Part shown: positions 46,229-57,392 of the stretch, piece by piece
Layout of the letters: the number at the start of each line of letters is the position of its first letter
How positions within the stretch are numbered: the first letter of the stretch is position 1
Assembly (NCBI RefSeq): GCF_001680005.1
Contig: NC_033563.1
Location: forward strand, 1,860,001-1,924,000
DNA: 64,000 nucleotides
Origin: Plasmodium coatneyi
Taxonomy: Eukaryota > Apicomplexa > Aconoidasida > Haemosporida > Plasmodiidae
Direction: 5' to 3'
Program-made: the position numbers and the translations under genes
The notes under the pieces: model-generated
Databases searched by the model: none
Told to the model about the DNA's origin: nothing
What the model saw: only the letters and a program-made list of their open reading frames with translations

Positions 46229-47440
46229 TAGAATATGTATAAGTTAAAAGAAATGAATTGTTCGCTAGGAACCTTCCTATAAGGTAAAAGGAGAAAAATG
46301 TGGCATATTAGTATGTGGAAGGCTTAGTGCAGACTAAAAAAGCGAGGGAAAGGAGCTTCAGTAAAATCATACTTTTTTTATATAGGGGAGTTATGTAATG
46401 TGCCTTTAATGGGGAAAAATGAAGGTAGCACAGTAATATGTGAAGTATAATGTGTATTGAAAAGTGAGAGTGAAGTAGCTCAAATAGTACACAATGCATA
46501 TATATATTATAGGAATGTACTATTTATAATATACTCAACATCAAAAGAAAGAAAAAGAAGAATAAATAGGGAAGCACAAATTATTATTATTTTACACTTA
46601 TGAATAGGGGATGTGTGTATTACAGAATATTAGTATTCGGAAACATGCATATTTAGGAGGATGGGGAAGGTGCTTTCTGTGTATATGAATTGTATTATAT
46701 GTGTGTCAAAAAGTATTTAATAATGCTTTTAATGATAACTGTTGAACTTTAGTTAATAGTAAATACAGCAATTTCGGCTTCGAAGAAAATTTCATTCCTG
46801 AATGCACATGATAATTGAAATGAGGTTGAATAATAATATAATGGTACAAGTGATGATCTATGTTTATCATTCATTACTATAATGGGAGAGGAATATATGG
46901 TAATTTTGATTGTTTCTTGTTATTCTTATTTCCTTCGGGACCCTGTACTCAGTTGTTCCTTATATATATCTGGCTTCAATTACATATATGTGTACAGTGG
47001 TTTTATGTGTAAATATAATATATTACGCATTTGTTTAGGAAAATTGAAATAATATGTATTACTGAGAGGGAGTGAATATAAATTTGATATATGCACTCTC
47101 ATAATCTCTAATCGAACGGAATTGTAGCACACATGCAATTCCATTCATAATCATGCAACAGAGAATATTTTTGTACACATTCGTTTTGAATGATTGAACA
47201 TTTGTAGATTACTTTTGATATATATACATAGAAGGAATGTGTATGCATAATGACACCACTAGATGGAGTACGTGGGAATTTGTTCTTTTTTTTTATTTCA
47301 AGTGGATGCGTTACCACTACTACTATACACATATATAATAATATTCTTCATGTGTTCATCATAATTCAATAGAAAATGTAAGAACCCACTTAAATACCTC
47401 TTTATATATTTTGATTCCCCTGTTTAATTACATTTTGTAG
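46229..47440. other. upstream region of KIR gene, candidate exon 1
   Basis: A KIR gene needs a short first exon ending in phase 0. The best candidate I see is ATG at 46882-46899 coding MGEEYM before GTAATT, but this implies a 541-nt intron and is only one of several short possibilities. The rest is AT-rich with no other supported frame. Confidence 0.3.
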
Positions 47441-48793
47441 GATGGACAATGTTTAAAGCACTTACCCTCAAAGCAAGCTTATGCTGCGTTCAACGAAAGT
47501 AAAATAGTGTGTTCACTCAGTAGTAACCAGAGTCAAATAGAAGAATGGGTGAAAATAGCATTACGCTTGAAAATAACTGGTGACAGTGATGCAAGTGAAA
47601 TTGTGAAGAATTATTGTTACGCATGCACAATGGGGAGTACACACTCTGCGTATAATAATCGTTGTGAATACTTTTATTATTGGTTAGGTGATAAAATAAA
47701 AGACCAAATAAAAACTTCCGACTCACTGGGAACGGTTATAGAAACAATTTACCAACACCTAGTGAAATCAAAGTTTGGGAGTGGGTCCAAGAATAATTGT
47801 GACAGAATATACAAGGACACTGATGTTTACAAAGGGCTTTTGGAGAATATGAAAATAGTATATGATTATTTCTATGACTATAATAATCTGCAAACGCTGT
47901 TAGGGGCTATTGAGACCAATTGCATTAGTGAGTGTGAAAAACATGTTGAGGCTATTAAATCAGCATGCGATGCTGTGAGAGGAGATTGCCGACAAAGTGG
48001 AACACATAGGAGTGATAAATATTGTCAATGGTTCAAAAGGGAAAATGCGGAAAATAATTACTGTAATCAGACGAAACTGGATGAACTGAAATGTAAACCC
48101 AAACCAAATCCGAATCCAAATCAAGCTGGTAGTAGTGGTTCTTTTAGTGATCCTGTTCCAGGTGGTTTAGGTGGTGTCTCTGGTGGAGAAGGAAAAGGAG
48201 GGAGCGATGGTGGTGGTAGTCATAGAAAAGAAGGGGAAGACGAACTTGGTGGAAGTGCTGTTATACCTGCTGCTGTATCTGGTGGATTAGCAGCAGTGGG
48301 ACTGCCAGCGGCTGCTCTCCTTTTATATAAAGTAAGTAAAGTAATAATTATAATTGTCCATTGTAATTATAGTTATAATCGTAATTAGAATTATAATTAT
48401 AATAACAATTATAATATAAATAATAGTATTTATCTATATTTATTTTTATTTAGAATAGATGTTAGGGTACACCACATATATACATATCCCTCACTTCCTT
48501 TCCAATCTTAGTATACCAATGTATTTTCTGGATTACGTAACACCCTTCCATCCGGTAGAAGCAATAGAAAAAGAAGGACCTCCCGACAACAAAACTTAAA
48601 CACGTCCTTCTCAGGCGACGATGACTCTTCCACAGAATATGATTCTACAACATTGGGTTCGTCATCAAATTTAACAGCAGCACATTCCGTGACGGATGCT
48701 TCTACCATTTATGACGGACAGCCACGCACAAGAGCAGGAAAGAATAATAGAACAGGAGGAAGCAGGACGAATATTAGTTATCACCGCATGTAA
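47441..48793 (+). CDS. KIR (pir superfamily) variant antigen, exons 2-3
   Basis: Exon 2 is 47441-48331 and exon 3 is 48512-48793, joined in phase 0. They give 390 residues without the small first exon, which I could not place with confidence. The ectodomain starts DGQCLKHLPSKQAYAAFNE, the usual LPSK start of KIR/VIR proteins, and has family Cys spacing (NYCYACTMG, CEYFYYWLGDKI, CISECEKHVEAI, YCQWFKREN). It is followed by a Pro/Asn and Gly/Ser-rich stalk and a transmembrane segment (VIPAAVSGGLAAVGLPAAALLLY). Exon 3 is the cytoplasmic tail: YTNVFSGLRNTL, a basic part, Ser/Thr-rich residues and the family ending TNISYHRM. Such proteins are exposed on the infected red cell or inside it and vary between copies. 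Without a proven exon 1 the gene could be intact or 5' damaged. Confidence 0.88.
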
Positions 48794-50319
48794 CAACACA
48801 CACATTGTGTGTGGAATGTAACATGAAATGTGGAACATGCAATGTACTGTTCCCTCTCCCCCTTGGGAAAGAACAATAAATAACCGCACGGAATTTCATA
48901 CAGTCCAAAAAGCAGGTTGATATTTCTTTCCTTCTTTCGTTCATTTTTATTTTCTCTTTTTTGTATTGTATGAAAGTGTCCACGTTTATATGTAGCTAAT
49001 ATGAGCAGCGAAAAAAAAAAATTTTCCCACTTTATTTTGATTTGTTTGGCATAATTTCTTCATTGACGATACAATATGTTTATTTATTCTTCCTTATAAG
49101 CTTTTACTTTCATAATTTTTTTTTCGCTTTTTAAAATACACAAATATTTTTTTGAAAAGGTCCAGAGCTTTTTTCATTTTTCCGCGTCTTGATTAGAGTA
49201 CTTTTTCCCTATGTAATTGTTCATACATACACATGAACAGAAAAAAAGAAGGAAAGGGAAAAAAAAAAAAAAGGAATGGATGAAAAAAGAAAAAAATAAA
49301 TGTCCTAATATAAATTTGTCATAGAAAAAATTGCACAAAAAAAGAAATTGTCCAAAAAAAAAAAAAAATTGTCAAAAAAGGTTGTCCAAAGAAAAATGTG
49401 CCCTAATATAAATTCTGTCACACAGAAGAAATTAACCAAAGAAGAAAAAATGCCAACAAAAAAAAAAAGAAAGAATACCCTAATATAAACTTTGTCACAG
49501 AGAAAAAATTGCAAAAAAAAAGTGTTAAAAAAATTGTTAAAAAAAAAAAAAAAAGCAGAAATACACGTTAACGTGTACAGGCATACACATATTTGCGAAT
49601 TAAACAAGCCGTGCGCTTGCACTTTCACACACAAATATACCAGAGGAAAACATAACAAATTTAAAGCATCGCGTTACTTCTGGACGAAGATGCAAACAAT
49701 ATGGACCCCTCTTTTTATGCTACCTCCTTAAAATTTTTATTTGGACCTTACAACTAGAGAATTTCAATCCACCTATTTTTTGTGCACAACTCCTTAAAAT
49801 TCTACTTTGGCCATACAATTCGAATTTTATTCAAGTTGTGCGGAACTTTTGGACGATCCGATTTTCAATGAGGAGATCTTAGTAAAAAGAATTTAGAGTT
49901 AGTTGTGGTGAGTACACAATTGAGCAAGCCTTCGACTATTCTAATATTGTTTTCTCCCTTTTGGCAGCGCCCAAAATTCCATTACACTGTGGAAATATGG
50001 ATATTAATTTCACACTCTGTGTGGGTGCGTGCGCGCGCTAGCTACGTTTTTATACTTTTTGTCCTTATTACACAAACAGCTATGCCCCCCCCCCCCCCCC
50101 AAGATTCATAATTTATGCATATGAATGACGTAATGAGAGCATTTTTCCCTCCTGAAAGGTATAATTCATGAGATACATGTGCTTCATTCAATGTTTGACA
50201 CATGGATGGATTCAACGGAGAATGCCTATGTGAAAATGTTACCCAGAGTCAGTCGTATAAGTTCCTTATGTAATTTTTCTCATGTTCCAATGAACGATTA
50301 CTACAGGCCTGGTGTCTTA
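48794..50319. other. intergenic, A-rich degenerate repeats
   Basis: Between 49296 and 49520 the phrase cctaataTAAA-TTTGTCA recurs three times about 90-95 nt apart, separated by A-rich filler. This is a decayed tandem repeat. A run of 16 C stands near 50085-50100. No gene is supported; the Phe-rich minus frames come from the A tracts. Confidence 0.4.
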
Positions 50320-50545
50320 TGTTATATTTGTTAGTTCCCTACCAATTTGCCTTAATATGTTAGTATACACACTTGTTACAGTTTCTCCTATTTTGCAGTT
50401 GGATGTACTCTGCCTGGATTTATATATAACAAGGAACTTGATCATATTACTAGTGTAGGTACAAATTGGATTATTCCAACTTGTTCCTGTTCCCACTCCT
50501 GTAATCCAGCTAATATTCCGAGCATCACAACCCATCAAAAATGTG
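50320..50545 (-). pseudogene. SICAvar-like ectodomain relic
   Basis: A short minus-strand frame reads GCDARNISWITGVGTGT, then WNNPICTY, then about 45 residues including a Cys. SICAvar cysteine-rich domains that I remember carry a W(I/V)TGxGTGTxW..PICTY signature at such a place. Upstream and downstream the frame is broken by stops and frame changes, and the other domain cysteines are not seen in order. I therefore read it as a fragment left by a lost or moved SICAvar exon. The same-strand terminal-exon relic lies 5 kb to the left, so both could come from one dead gene, but the KIR gene on the other strand lies between them. Confidence 0.45.
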
Positions 50546-50559
50546 TGACACACATTTTA

Positions 50560-52425
50560 CTCATTCTCGTGAACAATGTACGAAGTTCATCTGATACCTC
50601 ATTTGATACACAATAGTCCCTGTTAGGTAATGATTTGTTATGAACGATATATTCATTCATTAACAAACGCTTATATTGCCCCACACCTTGCTATTTTCCT
50701 TTAATGATAAATTCAGTATTGTTCAACTTATGTGAATCATTATTCCTCAGCTGATGAATGGTCAGTTTATTTCATTATTATGTACTTATTCTTCCGGTAT
50801 AGTTCAAACAAGATTCTTATTCTATAGAGGTTTTTATTCCTTTTTAATGTTCTCCGTGTCTTACAATGCAGAAAAATTTACATAAACATGCCGTCCAATA
50901 ATGTTAAAGTTCTCTTCTTAAATGTACTTTTCATTTACGTCCTTCCCAAAAAGTGAAATTTAAAATTTACTATAAAATTCTTGTATACTTATAAGAAGGA
51001 CATATTAACTATTTTTATGTAACATTTGTGCTCATTATTCGGACAAGGACAGATTGTTAATAATGTTCATCCTTATAATGTTTTGTGTTTTATTCGTAAA
51101 ATAATACATTTCCTTCTGTGCTAATAATAGTTTATAATTTAATATTGTATATCAAGAACAAGAACAATGTAAAAGGTTCAGGAACTACATAGAACAAAGG
51201 AATAATATACTCCTTGTTTAAGTTACCTTTTTAATAAAAATGACGGAGCCTAAAATTACAGACTGTTAATTTTTTCTCAGGAAAAATAGTGGGGAAAATA
51301 GCGATGCATTTGCTTCTGTCATCAATATCCATAGAGGATAATAGGACAAATGTGTAAAAGTAAACGCAAAAAAAAAAAAAATAAAAACAGTCAAAAAGAC
51401 AAAGAAAAAAAGAAGAACGAACGAACGAAAAAATTATAATGAAGTACAGTTAGGTGTAGTTAAGAATCAAGAATCATACACCTTCCTAAGGTTAACGTAA
51501 TATCAATAGGAAGGACCAAATGATTACTGTATAACATGGCGTATTATACTCAAATGTTTTACGCTTAAAATGTACACGCTTCACAATGTGCAAATTACAT
51601 TTTTTCTTCCGAATAATGTGAGTTTAAGCCCCCATTCCCACTATGGTGCAGTGCAGTACGTGCGCTGTGGCACACATTCCACACTATGTAACCATTATAT
51701 GTATGTGAAGTCCACACATATGTGAAACTACATACGTGAGGTCTACATGTATGTGTACTCCGCATCTTTTATATATAGTAAGTATTTTTTAAGAAAAGTG
51801 TAATATAATTTAATGAAAAATCCGCTTCTTCTTAAAAAGTAACTTTTCCTTCCTGCTTTTTTCGCAATTATATAATAAGTTCCCTTGCTATAAAGAAATT
51901 ACATTTTTGCTTAACCCCAATAGCAGTGTTCCATAAGGTGGATTACGGAAAAAATAAGCAGAAATTTGTTCTCATAATTGCACATTTTTTTCCGTTATCC
52001 TTTTAATATATAATGCATAAAATATATCTATTTCACATTTAAATGTTTCGAAAAATTTCAAATAACTATATTTTATTATGAATAATAAAAAACAGAATTC
52101 ATTCACATATTCTTTCATAAAATAATTAATTTTATCATTTTAACTACAAGATCTTTAGTTCGCTCATACTCCTTTTACGGATATAATTTATTCTTACACT
52201 TTTTTAAAATCGCATCATATGAAAAGTATAAAAGGAAAAACCTTTACTCTTATTTTTTACACATGTGTTAGTGTAAATTAAGAGTAGGACTATGTTTTAT
52301 AATTTTTAAAATGGAATATAAAAAAATGGAAATTTTTTTAATATCTTTTTAATTATAGAATATTCTGTATGATGAAATTTGTGCACACATCTAATAGAAT
52401 TTACCAAATACTATATTGTTATAAC
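50560..52425. other. 1.9 kb AT-rich intergenic upstream of exported gene
   Basis: AT-rich, with A runs near 51368 and poly-T tracts near 52330. It is upstream of the exported gene at 52426. No further SICAvar or KIR motif was recognised. Confidence 0.35.
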
Positions 52426-53365
52426 ATGACGAACAGTATCAACAGAAATTTCATCATTAAATTTGTAACATTTATTTTCTTTACTTGGACATATCAGAAA
52501 TATGACAATGAAGTATTTTAATAATATTCCATATGGTTCATATTTCTCATGTAGAATATTTTCTGTGAGAACAGTATTTTCCTTTTTTTGTGTAAAAGCA
52601 TTTGTCCCTATAAAAAATAAGTGAATATGTGTATAATATTTTTGTATTTAGGTTTCATTTAGCGAGGGCTTGAAGAATATCTATAATGGCGGCAAGGATT
52701 CCTCGTATACTGCAGAATATAGGTTATTATCAGAACAAGATTTAAAAACGGAATTATATGACAATGAATTGGAGGAGTATTTATTAAATGACAGAGATGA
52801 TGGAATGTTCCAATTTGATAGTAATGATTCGTTATTATATGATGAGTTTCCAGAAAGTTGCTCAAATGATTTGACAATTTATAAAAGACACTGTACGCGT
52901 AAATGTCCCAGAAGGACAGGTTTAAGAAGATTGTACTCTCATTGTAAAAGGAAAATATGCGATGAGATTTATAGAATAGGTGAAGATGAAATAGGTACTC
53001 GTAGTTATAACATAAAATTAAAAGAAAGTATAATTAGAAAATTTCGTAAACGGAATATTGTAATATGCTCATTTCTATTGATTGCGATATTATCAATTTC
53101 GTATAAAAATGTGAACAACCTAACCATATTTACACAGACGCAATTTCTATATGGTATTCTTCTTATAATATTAACATGTACAATTTTACTACCGATCATT
53201 TACACTATAACGAAAGTTGTGAAGCATCATAGATTAAAAGCAGGAAGGAGTACATTAAGTCCCGGACAGTGCTGTATTTCCTATAAAGATACTTTTCCAC
53301 CTAAGCGGTATTCAGGATGGAGTTTAGGTTTAGGATGGGGATCAGGTTTAGGGTTCAGGCCTTAG
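52426..53365 (+). CDS. exported protein with PEXEL and two membrane segments, 266 aa
   Basis: Two exons, phase 0: 52426-52512 and 52652-53365. Exon 1 (29 aa) has a hydrophobic core (FIIKFVTFIFFTW). The PEXEL RLLSE is at residue 53, 24 residues into exon 2. The middle is acidic (DNELEEYLLNDRDDG) and then basic and Cys-bearing (RHCTRKCPRRTGLRRLYSHC). Two hydrophobic segments follow (IVICSFLLIAILSISY and FLYGILLIILTCTILLPIIY). The last 40 residues look unlike the rest: the final 16 (GWSLGLGWGSGLGFRP) are coded by telomere-type TTTAGG/TTCAGG words. I do not recognise a named family. Delivery to the host cell is inferred from the PEXEL and the recessed leader. Confidence 0.82.
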
Positions 53366-53375
53366 ACAGCATGTT
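53308..53375 (+). repeat. short TTTAGGG/TTCAGG telomere-type tract inside CDS end
   Basis: G-rich telomere-type words (agtttagg, tttagga, tcaggtt, tagggttcagg) cover the last codons of the exported gene and the first bases after its stop. The orientation is opposite to the array at 45480. Only about 60 nt long. Confidence 0.7.
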
Positions 53376-53539
53376 CTATTTAAACTCCAGTTCAGGATGC
53401 AGAGTTCACTTTTCATTATGCACTCTGCACACATAAACGAAATAATAATTTTTTGAGTAGTTCTAATTTTTTATGTTAATTCTTCATATATTAGTAAGGA
53501 GAAATATACAGATAAAAAATTGTAAGAAAAAAAATTTTA

Positions 53540-53690
53540 ATGAACATATTTTGGATCCTTCAATAGAAAAATTTACCAAACAAGTCAAATTGAAATGAAA
53601 ATTTTTTTTTCACTTCCACTTATATTGATCACACATGAACATAAACAATTTAGTACAATACAAAAAAGAGAAAATAAAAAAAAAAGAAAG
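53540..53690 (+). repeat. copy of SICAvar 3' flank (matches 44326-44470)
   Basis: Both places share, in order, TTCAATA-A-run, TTTA-ACCAAACAA-TCAAA, a T-rich run, CACTTCCACTTATATT or a close form, CACATGAACA and TTTAATACAA or TTTAGTACAA, then A-rich sequence. At 44.3 kb this lies just 3' of the SICAvar exon relic. At 53.5 kb no SICAvar coding sequence adjoins it. Confidence 0.7.
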
Positions 53691-55909
53691 AAAAAAAAGA
53701 AGGGTGCATACATAAATGTACAGAATCATTAACATGCGGAAAAAAGAAAAAGGAAAAATGGAAATTAGTGGAAGCATTATAATCCACTTTGCATATCGCT
53801 TAATGAAGGAAAATGAAATGTTGTTACTATATTCTATTTGTATTTATTTATATGCTTTTCAAGCAATAAGGGAATATCAATAATTTACATAAACAAATAT
53901 CCACTAAATGAGGTAACTTCACAAAATGATGCAGAAAGGTTGTTGGAACACGCATACCGCTCTAAGAAAATAATATTGCGTTATTTCCAGTATACCACTC
54001 TGAGCACAGTTATAATATGTGTAGGTTTAACAAATAAAAAAAAAAAAAAAAAAAAGGAATTCCACTTGAATTAAGAATACGAGCAAAACATATATGTCTT
54101 GGGATTAGGCTAAAAAAATAAGCATAAAAGAAATGCACTTGGTATTATATACATTTGTAATAATATGCGATTCCATTTATTTCTCTTTTATCATATAATA
54201 AACAAATGTACAGAAAAATATACAATTACTGATGGCGTTATGGCTCGTCGAACTTCAATGGATTTTATAAATTGCACTACGAGTAGGAGGTAGTAAATCA
54301 TTAATCCTTTCCTATTATAATAAAATTGTTAGCACAATTTGATCAATTTTATTTAAATTTTTTTTTTTCGCGAACACAGTTTTTACCATAATTGCGAGGA
54401 AAAGAGTGAATGTATTCAGTATACATGATGTGATGATAGTAGCTTGATATTTTCACTTTATAAATTTTATCGTACATTTTTTCGTGAACTTATTACTTAA
54501 AACGCATTCCTTCTCATCATTTCATATTCCTTACATTTCAAAAGATTGAAGCTGATTCGTGTACAAGTAATGTATATACATATATATATATTTATTTATA
54601 TTTTTGTTACGTACTTAGAACTATTTCTAAGTGTGCACGCATGAATGTCATATAAACCCTGAATAAAAGAAAAATACAAAAAAAAAAATAAAAGATATAG
54701 CAGAAAAGTGTATATAATCTTATTAAAATTTAATCGTATAAACGTTTTTTTCTGAAATTAAAGAACAGCATAATAAAAAATATACTGCTGCTAAAACAAA
54801 TTATGCAATTTTTTATTGGAGTTATTTCAGTCACATGATGCATTCTTTTCACCATGATGACAATAAAAATTATTTATTTTAATTTAATGTGATATATTTA
54901 TAAATACAATAAAAATATGTGATTTGTATTTATAATTTATACGTTATGTGCAAAAAAGGAAAAAAAATTGTTTAAATTTTCGCTATCATTTAGTGAAAAG
55001 AATGCGTATATTATATATTATACATGTATATGATGAAACATTTATGTGTTCCTTTTTTTTCTGTTTAAAATATTATATATGTATATATTATGCATTTAAT
55101 TCAAATATTTGCTCTGTGCTTCTGTAACAATTTGCCATACATGTAGCTCTTTGGTAATTTTTATTCCTTGATTTATAAACTGTTACACAACATATGCCAC
55201 AATACGAGTATATGATCGTGTTGGATGTATTATTATAGTAGCACTTCTGAATACTATTATTTAACATTACCATTTTGGATGTTTGAATATTTAAGCATTT
55301 AGGCACCTAAGCTCTTAAATATTTAAATATTCTGTTATAATAATAGAATTCTTGTTATTTTATTTGTTACACTTCTTTACCTTTTTTTTTCCTGAAGTCT
55401 GGAGAAGATTATTTCAAATCGAACTGCTGTACCACTTGTTTGAAGAGACAATCTGCAAAAAAGAAAAGAATAAAATTACGAATTCATTGACTCTTCCGAG
55501 AAAGAGTTATCAAATAGTTGTACATATATATATGTATGTGCGTAAGCACATAATATTTAAATTTATTGCAGTAGAACATTGTTAAATATATTGAAGTAGA
55601 ATTATCCTAAATTTTAATATTTACACTTTACTCGATTTGTTTTGCTCCCGCTTTTAATGTTTCCATGCTTTAAAACCCCTCTGCAATCAAAAGTGATTTA
55701 TTTGAATCGATTTCTACACATAATGCTAGAATTTGAACTGATTTTAATAATATATAATATGACTTACGGAAAACCGGAACCAACCCGTTAATCATTATTA
55801 TATTCTATTAAAGAACAAAGTTTGAATTCTCTTCTTCTTTTTTTTTTTTTTTTTTGTGGAGCCTCATGTTTACATTGAATAATCAAGTAATACAGCGGAA
55901 AAAATAAAT
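53691..55909. other. 2.2 kb AT-rich intergenic
   Basis: Very AT-rich, with A runs (54036-54055) and T runs (54359, 55839). A frame at 53838-54074 holds AERLLEHAYRSKK next to a hydrophobic stretch but no signal exon or proper PEXEL; it may be a relic of an exported gene. I do not call it. Confidence 0.35.
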
Positions 55910-57392
55910 ATGTTAAATATTGTTATCAGATACTTATTATTACTTATTATTTCAATATGGACACTAGACCGTTCTGAAGTTGTTGACGTAAGGGACTTTT
56001 CTACATAGCTCTAACGAATTTTGTGACAATGTTCTCTGCTTATTTTGTGCATTACTTCGCATTCTTCATCATAAGAAGTATAGCACATTAAATCAGCAAT
56101 AAAAGGAACAAAAAATATATACCTTTTCCTTTTTCCTTATATTTTATTATGCTCCGCCTTTTTTAACCCCTTTATAGTGCACTTACGATTCCGTTTGGGA
56201 AAAGAAATTTAATGTGCAGGAGAAGTCTAATGCAAGTAGGAACAGATTATTAACAGAAAATGAGGAGATGCAAGATAAAGTAAAGGATGGGTCATGTTCA
56301 AATTCCTCTTCCAAATCTCTAAGAAGCAACAATCATTCAAATAGACAGAACACAAGAAGGTCATCAAATTCGCATGTTGGCGATACGCGTTATTCTCCAG
56401 CCACTGATAATTATAATTATTTGGTTCCTGAAGGTTATATGCATGATTCGAACCAAAAAACTGATAATTCTTCAAGAAACAAAGATGTGAATGATACATC
56501 CCGTGAGAAGCATAAGAGCCAAAATGCAGAAAGTTCTAATGGACGAAAAATTGACAACCCATATCGTGCACATTTTGAGGAATCACTTCGAAAAAGTTTT
56601 GAGGAACTACCGTACGAATACCTTGAGGGTCCATCTGACCAACATTTTGAAAGAACAAATCTTCAAGATGTGGACTATGATCAGATCAAACCTTTTAGCA
56701 GTTCACATGGAAATTATGAGGATATTCGATATGCATCTATTGACGACGACGATGATGTTAGTGAGGGCTCAACCTCTGAAGAAGATGATTTTCCCAATTA
56801 TTCATTCAATCATTCCATGTCCAGTCGCCCTAGGAATCCCTACCATTATAAAGCAAAGAGTAGACGGCACCGACTATATGAAACTGATGATTATTCAGTG
56901 TACGATGATACTTATGATACTCATTCCGCAGGTGATAGTGAATCTGTAATTTCCGATCATGGTAATAATGCATTAGGGCATCATGATGGCAAGGAGGAAG
57001 ATTTGTCATTCCTAGACCAGCACTACAGACTTCCTTTAAAAAAGAGTAACAATGCTAATGGAGATGGTGAATATGTTGTAAACGTAAAAGACGATATAAA
57101 TAAGGAAATTTATGACTTAACAGTAAAGCCCCATAATAAAAAGGCTTCCCGTGTTAATAAGCGTATAAAACGTTATATAAAGAAATGTGATGGAAAAGTT
57201 GTGAAACAATTACCTTTCCTTTCTACCGCTTTTTTCATTGGAGGTATCGTGTTTTCCTGCTATAATTATGTAGTAATACCCATCATATGTAGCACTTTAT
57301 CATTTATATTCACGTCGTACTATATTAAAAGGCTAAAAATGAAAAGGAGAAAACAGAAACGAATAAAACGTGAATATCTTATGAAGTTATAA
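55910..57392 (+). CDS. exported protein with PEXEL and C-terminal membrane segments, 430 aa
   Basis: Two exons, phase 0: 55910-55987 and 56178-57392. Exon 1 (26 aa) is MLNIVIRYLLLLIISIWTL then a short polar end. The PEXEL RLLTE is at residue 49, 23 residues into exon 2. The middle of about 270 residues is Ser/Asn/Asp/Tyr-rich and low in hydrophobics, with DDDDDVSEGSTSEEDDF and many His. A more ordered segment follows (YVVNVKDDINKEIYDLTV). Two hydrophobic segments (FLSTAFFIGGIVFSCY, VVIPIICSTLSFIFTSYY) and a strongly basic tail (RLKMKRRKQKRIKREY) end it. The layout resembles the gene at 52426 (PEXEL, polar part, two membrane segments), but the sequences do not clearly align. Role in the infected red cell unknown. 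Confidence 0.87.

Noticed and set aside
53838..54074. Frame with RLLEH next to a hydrophobic stretch, possible exported gene
   Set aside because: The fifth residue is not E, Q or D, the leader exon is missing, and the hydrophobic part follows instead of precedes the motif.
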